The translations under genes were made by a program, and so were the position numbers. This document shows, in pieces, positions 1 through 8,084 of a stretch of 59,433 nt of DNA (the first letter of the stretch is position 1; each line of letters begins with the position of its first letter). Origin of the DNA: Rhodobacterales bacterium (GTDB lineage: Bacteria; Pseudomonadota; Alphaproteobacteria; Rhodobacterales; Rhodobacteraceae); assembly GCA_025362795.1 (NCBI GenBank), contig JANYFE010000107.1:1-59433 (forward strand), in the 5' to 3' direction. The notes beneath the pieces are model-generated. The model saw only the letters and a list, made by a program, of their open reading frames with translations. It did no database searches and had not been told where the DNA came from.

Positions 1-73
1 CCACAGTCAGCCCGGCTTCCTGCTCCTTGATCATCCCAATGATCTGCGTCTCGGTGAAACGGCTCTTTCGCAT
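1..73 (-). CDS. IS3-family transposase OrfA, N-terminal fragment
   Basis: Reading the bottom strand from the ATG at 73 gives 24 residues beginning MRKSRFTETQIIGMIKEQEA, the standard opening of IS3-family OrfA proteins (helix-turn-helix, InsE/HTH_8 type). OrfA recognises the element ends and is normally joined to the OrfB catalytic part by a -1 frameshift, neither of which is visible here. The frame is open to the window edge, so whether the transposase is intact is unknown. Confidence 0.8.
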   Translation of the reverse strand, partial: MRKSRFTETQIIGMIKEQEAGLTV

Positions 74-139
74 TCGTCTGCTCCTTCAGGGTTGGGCAGA
101 CTCTACACCAGACTGAGGGAACTTCCGGGGGGCAGGTCA
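1..139 (-). mobile_element. IS3-family insertion sequence, terminal fragment
   Basis: The bottom strand from 139 reads TGACCTGCCCCCCGGAAGTT, a terminal sequence typical of IS3-family elements, and the OrfA start codon follows 66 bases later. Only this end of the element lies in the window, with the body continuing to the left. The terminus sits about 50 bases beyond the stop codon of the cupredoxin gene, so that gene is not interrupted. The exact terminal base and the target-site duplication cannot be confirmed without the other end. Confidence 0.75.
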
Positions 140-187
140 CATCGGACATTGCTTTGACATCGGGTCACGATCTTGCAGCGGTTCAGG

Positions 188-697
188 TCAGTCCGTCACG
201 GTGATGATTGTCCACATACCGTTCATGTAGTGCGCAGGAATATTGCAAAACAGGATGTATTTGCCGGGAGTCAGGTCCACCGTCAGTTTGCCCGTCTTGC
301 CCGGATTCAATTCGGACACTTCGCCCAAATGTTTGGCTTTATCTTCGTCAACCTTATAGTCCGCCGTGACGTAGGGCATCGTCGTGCTATCGGCTGGGAC
401 GGGCGACAGGATCATCTCATGCACGATGTCTTTGGAGCTGTTTGCGACTGCGAAGGTCACGGTACCAGCGTGGACGGTGGCCACATCGGTCTTAACCCCG
501 AGCATGGCCATTGTCATGTCGGCCCCCGCTGACCCCAAGCCCATCGGATGCGCGTCATCGGGCGTGCCCGAATCCGGCCCCTTGTCCCACAAGGTGACAT
601 TGACATTGGATACCTGTGCGGCAAACGCCGTTCCCGAAAGGGCGAGGTACAAACCGGCGATCAGCGCGGTTGTTTTGAGTGGTAGCAAAGTCATCAT
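188..697 (-). CDS. Secreted cupredoxin (sulfocyanin/plastocyanin-like blue copper protein)
   Basis: This 169-residue protein starts with a signal peptide (hydrophobic residues 10-20, probable cleavage after TAFA near residue 26), so it should act in the periplasm. The rest looks like a single cupredoxin fold. The type-1 copper ligands are His93 in VHEM and the C-terminal set Cys151-x4-His156-x4-Met161 in [12 protein letters not shown]. The family shuttles electrons or binds copper; the partner is not evident. Two adjacent ATGs (697 and 694) fit the signal peptide, whereas the longer frame from 766 would put 23 polar residues ahead of it. It is divergent from acpS and lies next to an IS3 terminus. 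The specific electron donor or acceptor is unknown. Confidence 0.8.
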   Translation of the reverse strand: MMTLLPLKTTALIAGLYLALSGTAFAAQVSNVNVTLWDKGPDSGTPDDAHPMGLGSAGADMTMAMLGVKTDVATVHAGTVTFAVANSSKDIVHEMILSPVPADSTTMPYVTADYKVDEDKAKHLGEVSELNPGKTGKLTVDLTPGKYILFCNIPAHYMNGMWTIITVTD

Positions 698-949
698 TTG
701 ATCCAGTGCTGGCTCGGGCATTGTTGCCCAGCCCCTTACCTGTGCCGTATTGCCGCTGGATTCCATAGGCTTAGGGTTGCGCTGCCTGAGTCTTCAGGCC
801 AACTGCAACCAAAGTTGCACGCGGCTTTCCGCTGCTCGGGCGCAGTCAGGGCAGCAGACCGCCGCTGGACAGGCAAGGGCTTGGTGACTAGCGTCACGCG
901 GGTCATTGCAACGGCTGTTCCGGGGCAGAATTCCAGCGAGCTATACGGC

Positions 950-1375
950 ATGATTCTTGGTATCGGTACAGATCTTTGCAATATCGAGCGGATCGAGCGC
1001 ACCCTTGCGCGGTTTGGCGACAGGTTCCGCGACCGGGTCTTTACCGAACGGGAGCAAGCAAAGGCAGCGTCGCGGCCGCGCGCTGTGGCTGCGACCTATG
1101 CCAAAAGGTGGGCCGCAAAAGAGGCGTGTTCCAAAGCGCTGGGCACCGGGCTGCGGATGGGGATTTCTTGGAAGGACATGGCCGTCAGCAATCTGCGGAC
1201 CGGGCAGCCAGTGATGCAAGTCACAGGCTGGGCGGCGGAACGGCTGGCAGCCATGACGCCGCCGGGTCACACAGCCTTGATCTATGTCACCTTGACCGAT
1301 GACCATCCGTGGGCGCAGGCCTTTGTGGTGATCGAGGCGGTGCCGATAGCCGCCCTGAATCCCAAGGAAACTTGA
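950..1375 (+). CDS. acpS: Holo-[acyl-carrier-protein] synthase AcpS
   Basis: This 141-residue enzyme transfers the 4'-phosphopantetheine arm of CoA to the active-site Ser of acyl carrier protein, switching on fatty-acid synthesis. It shows the family N-terminus [13 protein letters not shown], with metal-binding Asp8, and the second motif [14 protein letters not shown] with Glu58 as the other metal ligand. Length matches single-domain AcpS. The ATG at 950 places MILGIGTD at the very start; the open frame reaches back to 698 but the added sequence has no family character. It precedes lepB, a common alphaproteobacterial arrangement. Confidence 0.95.
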   Translation: MILGIGTDLCNIERIERTLARFGDRFRDRVFTEREQAKAASRPRAVAATYAKRWAAKEACSKALGTGLRMGISWKDMAVSNLRTGQPVMQVTGWAAERLAAMTPPGHTALIYVTLTDDHPWAQAFVVIEAVPIAALNPKET

Positions 1376-1462
1376 TCCCTGCGGCACGCGGAAGCGTGCA
1401 AACCTTGACTCCCCTGCCCCGCCCGCGCATGTAGCGCCGCGAAACCTATGGAAAGATCAGAC

Positions 1463-2263
1463 ATGGCCAGCCGGACCGCGCCCGAAAACGGCATCCTTGA
1501 GACCATCAAGACCGTCGTTTACGCACTGCTGATCGCTGGTATTTTTCGCACGTTGTTGTTCCAGCCATTCTGGATCCCGTCGGAATCGATGAAAGACACC
1601 CTGCTGATCGGGGACTTCCTGTTCGTCAACAAGATGGCTTACGGCTACTCGCGCTATTCATGCCCCTATGCGCTGTGCCCGATTTCCGGCCGGATAAAAG
1701 TGCCTGGCATAAGTGGCGATCCGCAGCGTGGCGATGTCGTGGTATTCCGGCATCCGGTGAATGGCGAAGATTACATCAAGCGGCTGATTGGCTTGCCCGG
1801 CGACAAGATTCAGGTCAAGGACGGTATGCTATACATCAACGGCACGGAGGCGCCGCAGGTGCCGGCCGGGCAGTTTGAAGAGATCTACGAACCGCAAGGC
1901 TCGATGGGGAATTCGCCACGTTGCGAAAATGCCCCCGTTGGCGAGGGCGGAATATGCACGCGCAGCCGGTCGGTCGAGACGTTGCCGAATGGCGTCAAGC
2001 ATGACGTGCTGAACATCGACAAGAACGGCTATGCTGACAACACCGACATTTTCACGGTGCCTGAGGGCAACTATTTCTTCATGGGCGACAACCGCGACAA
2101 TTCGATGGACAGCCGGTACAGCCAGAACGCGGGCGGCGTGGGCTTCGTGCCTGCGGCGAACCTGATTGGCCGGGCGGACCGGATCATCTTTTCGTCCGGC
2201 GGCAAATCGCTGTTCTTTTTCTGGACCTGGCGTTCGGACCGTTTCTTCAAGGCGGTGGAGTGA
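1463..2263 (+). CDS. lepB: Signal peptidase I
   Basis: LepB removes signal peptides from Sec- and Tat-exported proteins at the periplasmic face of the inner membrane. This 266-residue copy has an N-terminal transmembrane anchor (about residues 12-34), the catalytic Ser42 in IPSESMKDTLL, and the general base Lys106 in [12 protein letters not shown]. Box E is present as [12 protein letters not shown]. The ATG at 1463 is preferred over the one at 1448 because GGAAAGA lies six bases upstream. A Cys pair (YSCPYALCP) sits in the beta-loop. Its stop is followed 32 bases later by a paralogous gene that lacks the Lys. Confidence 0.95.
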   Translation: MASRTAPENGILETIKTVVYALLIAGIFRTLLFQPFWIPSESMKDTLLIGDFLFVNKMAYGYSRYSCPYALCPISGRIKVPGISGDPQRGDVVVFRHPVNGEDYIKRLIGLPGDKIQVKDGMLYINGTEAPQVPAGQFEEIYEPQGSMGNSPRCENAPVGEGGICTRSRSVETLPNGVKHDVLNIDKNGYADNTDIFTVPEGNYFFMGDNRDNSMDSRYSQNAGGVGFVPAANLIGRADRIIFSSGGKSLFFFWTWRSDRFFKAVE

Positions 2264-2295
2264 GCGGGTCTTCTGCCACAAGGACGACCAGCGCG

Positions 2296-3066
2296 ATGCG
2301 CCGTTGTCTGCTGGTGTTTGGCCTGGTCGCACTGATGCCTCTTCCTGCCATGGCCGAGGTTCGTCTTGACCGTCTGGTCTGGCGCACAACCGCACTGTTA
2401 TTAGAGATGACTCTTGGGCCAGCAGGTTATCGGCTGGTCTATCATCCCTACACGATCCCGTCGGAAAGTATGAAGCCGACACTGCTGGTTGGTGACTTTG
2501 TGCTGGTGCAATGGTTGGGACAGTCTTGCCGACGCGGGGATGTGGTGGTGTTCCGTCATCCGGTCAACGGGCTGGATTACATAGAGCGGCTGATCGGTCT
2601 GCCGGGTGACACGGTGCAAATGAAGGATGGGTTGCTGTACATCAACGGTGCTGTCGCCCCGCAAAAGCCTGAAGGTCAATTCGAAGAAATCTACGAACCA
2701 CAGGGGCCGTTGGGTAACAAGCCGCGCTGCCAGAATGCCCCAATCGGTCTGGGCGGAACCTGCACCAAATCGCGCGCGACCGAGACGCTGCCGAATGGGA
2801 TCCGACATGACGTGCTGAACATCGACGAGAACGGTTATACCGACAACACCGATGTGTTTACAGTGCCGCCGGCGATGTATTTCTTCATGGGTGACAACCG
2901 CGACAATTCGATGGACAGCCGGTATAGCCAGAACGCGGGCGGTGTGGGCTTTGTGCCTGCCGAAAACCTGAAGGGTCGGGCGGACTTCGTGCTGTTGTCG
3001 GCCGAAGGTAAGGGTTTGCCAGAGTCGCCGTGGCGTCCGGGCCGCTACTTTCAGGTCATCGAATGA
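2296..3066 (+). CDS. LepB-like protein lacking the catalytic lysine (probable pseudo-signal peptidase)
   Basis: This 256-residue protein is a tandem paralogue of the preceding LepB and is nearly collinear with it over the last 160 residues. It keeps the nucleophile Ser58 ([11 protein letters not shown]) and box E ([12 protein letters not shown]). The general-base position reads [12 protein letters not shown], so the Lys is Glu97 (GAG at 2584-2586; the paralogue has AAG). A Sec signal ending PAMA-EV (residues 1 to about 20) replaces the membrane anchor, and about 25 residues of the beta-loop before RRGDVVVF are missing. The ATG at 2296 gives that clean signal; a GTG at 2260 overlapping the lepB stop is the alternative. 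Its stop overlaps the rnc start (ATGA), so it is probably co-transcribed. Peptidase activity by the normal Ser/Lys mechanism is unlikely; the role is unknown. Confidence 0.85.
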   Translation: MRRCLLVFGLVALMPLPAMAEVRLDRLVWRTTALLLEMTLGPAGYRLVYHPYTIPSESMKPTLLVGDFVLVQWLGQSCRRGDVVVFRHPVNGLDYIERLIGLPGDTVQMKDGLLYINGAVAPQKPEGQFEEIYEPQGPLGNKPRCQNAPIGLGGTCTKSRATETLPNGIRHDVLNIDENGYTDNTDVFTVPPAMYFFMGDNRDNSMDSRYSQNAGGVGFVPAENLKGRADFVLLSAEGKGLPESPWRPGRYFQVIE

Positions 3067-3746
3067 AGTTGTCCGCCGACCTTGCCGCGTTTACGGCCCG
3101 GATCGGGCATGAATTTGCGCGTCCCGAACTGCTGGTGCAGGCGGTCACGCATGCGTCACTATCGTCGGCGACAAGGCCCGACAATCAGCGGCTGGAGTTT
3201 CTGGGCGACAGGGTGCTGGGATTGGTGATGGCCGAAGCCTTGCTGGGTGCCGACGGTACGGCGGCAGAAGGGTTACTCGCACCACGGTTCAATGCGCTGG
3301 TGCGCAAGGAAACCTGTGCCGATGTCGCCCGCGACATGGGATTGGGCGAAGTCATGAAGCTCGGCCGGTCAGAGATGATGTCGGGCGGTCGGCGGAAAGA
3401 GGCATTGCTGGGCGACGCATTGGAGGCGCTGATTGCCGCCGTTTACCTGGATGGCGGCTTCGGCGCGGCGCGCTCCATGATACTGCGGATGTGGGGCGGG
3501 CGGATCGCGGCGGTCGAACAGGACAGCCGCGACGCCAAGACCGCCTTGCAGGAATGGGCGCAGGCGCGGGGGATGGCTCCGCCGTCCTATGTGGAGGCGG
3601 CACGCGAGGGGCCGGATCATCAGCCGGTGTTCACGGTGCGGGTTGAGTTGGCCGACGGAACAGCGGCAACGTCAACAGCCGGGGCCAAGCGGCAGGCAGA
3701 GCAGATGGCGGCGCGGGCGCTACTTGATCGACTTACAGAGTCGTAG
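3063..3746 (+). CDS. rnc: Ribonuclease III
   Basis: RNase III cleaves double-stranded RNA in rRNA precursors, mRNAs and antisense duplexes. The protein is 227 residues. Its catalytic domain carries the signature [12 protein letters not shown] with Glu45 and Asp49, and the second acidic pair Asp118/Glu121 in [20 protein letters not shown] double-stranded-RNA-binding domain follows from about residue 157 ([14 protein letters not shown]). The ATG at 3063 overlaps the stop of the LepB-like gene by four bases. The last 14 bases overlap the convergent nuclease gene on the other strand. Rhodobacterales normally have era directly downstream; here it is separated by that inserted gene. Confidence 0.95.
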   Translation: MKLSADLAAFTARIGHEFARPELLVQAVTHASLSSATRPDNQRLEFLGDRVLGLVMAEALLGADGTAAEGLLAPRFNALVRKETCADVARDMGLGEVMKLGRSEMMSGGRRKEALLGDALEALIAAVYLDGGFGAARSMILRMWGGRIAAVEQDSRDAKTALQEWAQARGMAPPSYVEAAREGPDHQPVFTVRVELADGTAATSTAGAKRQAEQMAARALLDRLTES

Positions 3747-4296
3747 TCCCAGAAGCCGAGGGAGGCGGGAAACGTCCTTTATGCTTCGCGTCCACTCGCC
3801 AGAGTTTCTTGCGTATTCCAGCAGGCTCATACATCCGATACTTTCCACCGGAGAGTTTTCTCCAGTCTAAGGCAAGTCCCATTTTGACCATTTCAGCAGA
3901 AAGGTCGCGCCCATCCGGCAAGTAGCAGGTCGCTACGGTACGATCATAGCTGAGCGAACCATCTACGATGGCCCGAACTGACGATCCCCTGCACAATTCG
4001 GCCAATGCCCATTTTGCCTTGTTTCCCCATGGCTGGTCTAGTTCTGGGGCGTCGATACCAGCCAAACGTATCATGGTGTTAGCAATGACCAAAGTATCCC
4101 CGTCGATAACGTAGCAGCGTCCGACGATTGCTCTGTCAACTGTCGGTAACACTGTGGCAGGGTTGGAAATTGCGGTTGCAACCTGAACTAGTCTCGCGGC
4201 GACTACCGGTTCAAGATACCTGCTTGTTGCTTGCCGCGAGTTTCTCCGTCCGGGAGATGACCCGATCAGCCACGTCAACAGTCGAAAAATCGGCAT
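3733..4296 (-). CDS. Thermonuclease (SNase-like) family protein
   Basis: This 187-residue protein contains a staphylococcal-nuclease-like OB fold. Visible motifs are [25 protein letters not shown] with the family Arg and Glu, and [16 protein letters not shown] with the second Arg, followed by [11 protein letters not shown]. The family hydrolyses DNA or RNA with Ca2+. The first 55 residues hold a short hydrophobic stretch (FRLLTWLIG) but no convincing signal peptide, so export is uncertain. The gene is opposite in orientation to its neighbours and overlaps the rnc end by 14 bases. It also looks less GC-rich, which suggests later insertion into the rnc-era block. Confidence 0.8.
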   Translation of the reverse strand: MPIFRLLTWLIGSSPGRRNSRQATSRYLEPVVAARLVQVATAISNPATVLPTVDRAIVGRCYVIDGDTLVIANTMIRLAGIDAPELDQPWGNKAKWALAELCRGSSVRAIVDGSLSYDRTVATCYLPDGRDLSAEMVKMGLALDWRKLSGGKYRMYEPAGIRKKLWRVDAKHKGRFPPPSASGTTTL

Positions 4297-4465
4297 GCAA
4301 AGACCATGAATCTACCGCTCTCCATACCATCTGTTCAATAGCGGTGGCATTTCAAGTTCAAATTTCGGCCTGTGGACAGGTTGTGGTACGGAGGCGACCT
4401 TTCAATAGGCTGGCCAAGACACTCTGACTGGACTATGCGGCTGGCAACCAACCTAAGAGGAAATC

Positions 4466-5410
4466 ATGATCGAGGCCACGCTGCCCGGACAAGGCGAAGA
4501 CACCCGTGCGGGGTTTGTGGCGCTGATCGGGGAACCCAACGCGGGAAAATCGACGCTGTTGAACCGGATGGTGGGGGCCAAGGTTTCCATCGTCACCCAC
4601 AAGGTGCAGACGACGCGGACCCGTATTCGCGGCGTGGCGATGGAGGGCATGTGCCAGATCGTGTTTGTCGATACTCCGGGCCTGTTCAGGCCGCGCAGGC
4701 GGCTGGACCGGGCGATGGTGGCGGCGGCCTGGGGTGGGGCTGCGGATGCGGATGTGATCGTGCTGCTGATCGAGGCGCACCGGGGGCTGACCGGAGGGGT
4801 GGCGGCGATCATCGACACGATGAAGGATCGCATCCCGCAGGGGCAGCAGGTGGCGCTGGCGATCAACAAGATCGACCGGGTCAAGGCCGAGGTTCTGCTG
4901 GCGCTGGCGGCCAAGCTGAACGAGGCGTTTCCGTTTGCGGAGACGTTCATGATTTCGGCCGAAAAGGGCTATGGCGTAGACAAGCTGAAGGCTTGGCTGG
5001 CGGAGCAGTTGCCGCTGGCGGCGTGGTATTACCCCGAGGATCAGATTGCCGATCTGCCGATGCGGATGATTGCGGCGGAGATGACGCGGGAAAAGCTGAC
5101 GCTGCGGCTGCACGAGGAATTGCCGTATCAGTTGACGGTGGAAACCGAGGCCTGGGAAGATCAGCCGGACGGATCAGCGCGGATCAACCAGATCATCTAT
5201 GTGATGCGGGACGGCCACAAGGGCATCGTTCTGGGGAACAAGGGTGAGACGATCAAGTCGATCGGAACCGCCGCAAGGGCGGAGATTTCGGCGTTTCTGG
5301 AACGGACCGTGCATCTGTTCCTTGAAGTCAAGGTCCGCCCCGGTTGGCTGGAGGAGCCGGAGCGTTACAGGGAGATGGGGCTCGATTTCAAGGACGGCAA
5401 TGTGAGTTGA
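4466..5410 (+). CDS. era: GTPase Era
   Basis: Era is an essential GTPase that binds the 3' end of 16S rRNA and assists 30S maturation at the membrane. The 314-residue protein has the G1 P-loop GEPNAGKST (22-30), G3 DTPG (69-72), G4 NKID (134-137), and a C-terminal KH domain with VLGNKGETIKSIG. A ribosome-binding AGAGGAA precedes the ATG. Upstream lie about 170 bases without a gene, so it may have its own promoter now that rnc is separated from it. Confidence 0.96.
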   Translation: MIEATLPGQGEDTRAGFVALIGEPNAGKSTLLNRMVGAKVSIVTHKVQTTRTRIRGVAMEGMCQIVFVDTPGLFRPRRRLDRAMVAAAWGGAADADVIVLLIEAHRGLTGGVAAIIDTMKDRIPQGQQVALAINKIDRVKAEVLLALAAKLNEAFPFAETFMISAEKGYGVDKLKAWLAEQLPLAAWYYPEDQIADLPMRMIAAEMTREKLTLRLHEELPYQLTVETEAWEDQPDGSARINQIIYVMRDGHKGIVLGNKGETIKSIGTAARAEISAFLERTVHLFLEVKVRPGWLEEPERYREMGLDFKDGNVS

Positions 5411-5417
5411 CGTCAGG

Positions 5418-5435
5418 GTGTCCACATGTGGACAC
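5418..5435. repeat. Perfect 18-bp palindrome downstream of era
   Basis: GTGTCCACATGTGGACAC is a perfect palindrome that begins eight bases after the era stop codon. It has no loop and no T-tract, so it is not a classic terminator and could instead be a protein-binding site. Between it and the DUF1491 start codon lies AT-richer sequence that could hold a promoter. Function is not known. Confidence 0.6.
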
Positions 5436-5569
5436 TTGTGATAGTCCATCTATGTCAGTGGGTTAATTGTCAGAATTAACCTGATATTTAGAGATTTTTG
5501 GCGAAATGCTGCGCGAAGTACCTGTCCCGAAACAAAGCGCATTCGGCGGGGGTGTTTGGAAAGGTGCAG

Positions 5570-5905
5570 ATGGCAGAGGCGCGGCTGGCAACTGGAATTT
5601 GGGTATCAGCCTATCTCACGCGGCTGCGGCTGGCGGAGATTGCTGCCTATGTGACGGCGAAGGGCGATGCGACGTCGGGGGCTGTGATCGTCAAGGTGGC
5701 GACTTTGGACGGTCGCGCCCGAGCATTTCAGCGGTCGTTTGATCTGGCGGCAGACAGCCGGGTTTGGGTCGTGCTGGCGGAGGGGGCCGAGGTGGAAGTA
5801 GACGCCGCCCTGACCCGCCAGAAGGCGCGGGACCGGGATTTGTGGGTGATCGAGCTGGAGGACCGCAGGGGGCGTACTTTGCTGGATGAAGATGGCTTAA
5901 GCTGA
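5570..5905 (+). CDS. DUF1491 family protein
   Basis: This 111-residue protein matches the small DUF1491 family of alphaproteobacteria as I remember it: RLATGIWVSAYLTRLRL near the start, KGDATSGAVIVKVATLDG in the middle, and DLWVIELEDRRGRTLLDE at the end. The function is unknown. No signal peptide or membrane segment is visible, so it should be cytoplasmic. The ATG at 5570 is chosen because family similarity starts at once; an upstream ATG at 5498 adds 24 non-conserved residues. The position after era is conserved in Rhodobacterales. It overlaps the convergent Pr6Pr gene by nine bases. Confidence 0.8.
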   Translation: MAEARLATGIWVSAYLTRLRLAEIAAYVTAKGDATSGAVIVKVATLDGRARAFQRSFDLAADSRVWVVLAEGAEVEVDAALTRQKARDRDLWVIELEDRRGRTLLDEDGLS

Positions 5906-6496
5906 GCGGTTCAGGCGACGGGCAAGGGTCAGGACGGCTAGGCACATCAGTGCGACGAAAGCGAACATGCCGATGACGGCGAAAGTTAGCTGCAGCATCC
6001 CTACAGCGTCGGCATTCAGGAACGGATAGGGCCAGAAGCCGGTCAGCTTGCCCCGGATCAGCGAATAGATGAAATAGGCGGCGGGATAGATGAACCAGTA
6101 GGGCATATCGGCCCGCGTGATACCTTTGGGCGCAAAGACCAGCCACCACACCAGATAGGCCAGCGGGACAGCAGTGTGCAGGCCCTGGTTTGCCCACCAG
6201 GCAAGGCCCTCGGGCTGCATCAGACCGGCCAGCAGCGTGTGGTAGATCAGGGCGACCAGCAGGATCGACACCAACTGGTTGGCGGCGCGGGAGGCTGGGA
6301 TTTGCCAGTTGCGGGCGACAGCGAACAGGTGTGCTGCAGTTGACAGGTTGGTAAGGATTGTGAAGAAACCCGCCATGAACCACAGTTTATCGGCAAGCGA
6401 CCGGCTGGCGACCGGTTCGAGCAGGGTGTCGAACTGGGCGCGCAACGATGCGAGGGCGAGGGTGGCAATCAGTAATGCTGTGATGCGGCGAAACAT
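5897..6496 (-). CDS. Pr6Pr family integral membrane protein
   Basis: This protein of about 199 residues has around six hydrophobic segments. It carries the motifs FFTILTNL, HTAVPLAYLVWWLVFAPKG and YPAAYFIYSLIRGKLTGFWPYPFL that I associate with the Pr6Pr membrane family (function unknown). It should sit in the inner membrane. The frame is open upstream to 6622 and beyond, but that part is the tail of a decayed tandem copy. The ATG at 6496 (MFRRITALLIATLALASL) aligns with the start of the copy at 7126 (MTLRRLSALLIAALALTG), which fixes the start. It overlaps the convergent DUF1491 end by nine bases. Confidence 0.7.
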   Translation of the reverse strand: MFRRITALLIATLALASLRAQFDTLLEPVASRSLADKLWFMAGFFTILTNLSTAAHLFAVARNWQIPASRAANQLVSILLVALIYHTLLAGLMQPEGLAWWANQGLHTAVPLAYLVWWLVFAPKGITRADMPYWFIYPAAYFIYSLIRGKLTGFWPYPFLNADAVGMLQLTFAVIGMFAFVALMCLAVLTLARRLNRSA

Positions 6497-7126
6497 GCGC
6501 GCAGGATGGTGGGGTCCGAGGCCAGTGGCAAGGGGTTGCACTTGGCGGATCACTTGGGCGACCAGCCACAATACGGAACCGCAGATGGTAAATATGGCCA
6601 TGATGTCGATGCAGTTCAGCAAGACCGCCCCGATGCCAAGGTTTGCGACGCTCAGAAAGTAATAAGGTTAGATGCCCGTGACAGCGCCTCTGATCAGTGC
6701 GCAGGGGCAGAATAGAGCGGGCGGGATAAGCCTGAATGGCAAAGCAGACAGGCGCAGGGACTTGTGGCCCCAGACCAGCCACAAGACAGGCCCAAGGATC
6801 GGCACGACGCGGTGGAGCAGGAAATCGGGCTACCAGTGGGGCGCTGGCGTAGCCTCCGGCAGGACAAGAAACAACTGGTAGATCAGGCCGACCATGATGA
6901 TGGACGGGGTGGCGGTGGCATTTGCTCCCGGCGGGCGGATCGCGGCCCGCATCATCACCGCTGCCACCATCAGGTTGGCGAGTTTCGTATCGCAGCGCAG
7001 CATCAGCCAGACGCAGATGCCCCAGCCCGACAAGCCCGGTTTGCTGCCGTTGATCTGAAATTGCCACATCAGCCCGGTCAGGGCGAGTGCGGCAATCAGC
7101 AATGCGGACAAACGGCGCAGCGTCAT
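6497..7126 (-). pseudogene. Pr6Pr family membrane protein, decayed tandem duplicate
   Basis: The bottom strand from 7126 encodes a paralogue of the neighbouring Pr6Pr protein: MTLRRLSALLIAALALTG, then LANLMVAAVM, then LLHRVVPILGPVLWLVWGHK, then CALIRGAVTGI-stop-PYYFL. All pieces are in one frame, broken by two stop codons only: TAG at 6832-6830 after residue 99, and TAA at 6670-6668. The TAA lies where the intact copy has TGFWPYPFL. There is no stop codon between the end of this copy and the ATG of the intact one, so the two run in frame. This looks like a tandem duplication in which the upstream copy acquired nonsense mutations. Confidence 0.75.
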
Positions 7127-7202
7127 GCTGGCATCAAGATCGGGGTGGCTGCGGTTTCAACTGATTCCTTGCGTCAGTACGGTGAGGCGGGGATAAAGCG
7201 GT

Positions 7203-7922
7203 ATGGAATGGCGGGACGAAGGGGCGCTGCTCTCCATGCGCTTGCATGGCGAGAGTGCGGCGATCATCGAGGTGTTTTGCGCGGCGCATGGGCGGCACGC
7301 CGGGGTGGTGCGCGGTGGCGGGTCGCGGCGGATGGCGGCCATGTTGCAGCCGGGCAGCCAAGTACAGGTGACGTGGTCGGCGCGGCTGGACGAGTATCTG
7401 GGTGTGTTCGTGGTGGAGCCTTTGGCGTCGCGGGCGGCTGTTTTGAGTGATCGGCTGGCGCTGGCGGGGTTGAACGCGATTTGTGCGCTGCTGCATGTCG
7501 CCCTGGCCGAGCGTGATCCGCATCCGGTGTTGTGGGGCAAGACGGTGGCGCTTTTGGATCTTTTGGCGGTGGGGGCGGATTGGCCGCAGGACTACTTGCG
7601 TTGGGAACTGGACCTGCTGGAAGAGCTGGGGTTCGGGCTTGATCTGACGTCATGTGCCGTGACGGGGTCGCGGGACGATCTGGCTTTTGTCAGCCCGAAA
7701 TCGGGACGGGCGGTGTCACGCGACGCGGCGGGGGAATGGGAAGCGCGGCTGCTGCCACTGCCACCCGTGTTGCTGGGTCAGGGGTCGGCGTCGGGCGCGG
7801 AGATGGTGCAAGGGTTGGCGTTGACCGGTCATTTCCTGAACCGGGGGTTGCAGGCGGTGCTGGGCGACAAGGGCTTGCCCGAGGCGCGGGCGCGGTTGAT
7901 CGGGATGCTGGAGCGGGTGTAG
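7203..7922 (+). CDS. recO: DNA repair protein RecO
   Basis: RecO works with RecF and RecR to load RecA onto SSB-coated single-stranded DNA. The 239-residue protein has the N-terminal OB-fold region starting MEWRDEGALLSMRLHGES with GRHAGVVRGG, and the helical C-terminal part with HPVLWGKTVALLDLL and LRWELDLLEELGFGLDL. The Cys cluster that binds zinc in some RecO proteins is absent; only one Cys is seen there (TSCAVTG). The gene ends in the lepB-rnc-era-recO neighbourhood typical of the group. It is followed by a run of nine C residues outside the coding region. Confidence 0.93.
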   Translation: MEWRDEGALLSMRLHGESAAIIEVFCAAHGRHAGVVRGGGSRRMAAMLQPGSQVQVTWSARLDEYLGVFVVEPLASRAAVLSDRLALAGLNAICALLHVALAERDPHPVLWGKTVALLDLLAVGADWPQDYLRWELDLLEELGFGLDLTSCAVTGSRDDLAFVSPKSGRAVSRDAAGEWEARLLPLPPVLLGQGSASGAEMVQGLALTGHFLNRGLQAVLGDKGLPEARARLIGMLERV

Positions 7923-8084
7923 GGGCGCCCCCCCCCTCCCCATCCGTCCCATGAAGAACGGCGCGGTGGATGGCAATGCTGGCGGGGTCCATCCAGAATT
8001 GGCGGCTTGTCACAATAGTCGCGGACAGAATCCTTTTGTCGCCACTGGCACTGCATGCCGGCTCAAACACGCGGCACATGGGGC

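Noticed and set aside
7921-7938. Run of nine C residues after recO as a phase-variation tract
   Set aside because: It lies after the recO stop codon and outside any supported gene or promoter core, so slippage would have no evident effect.
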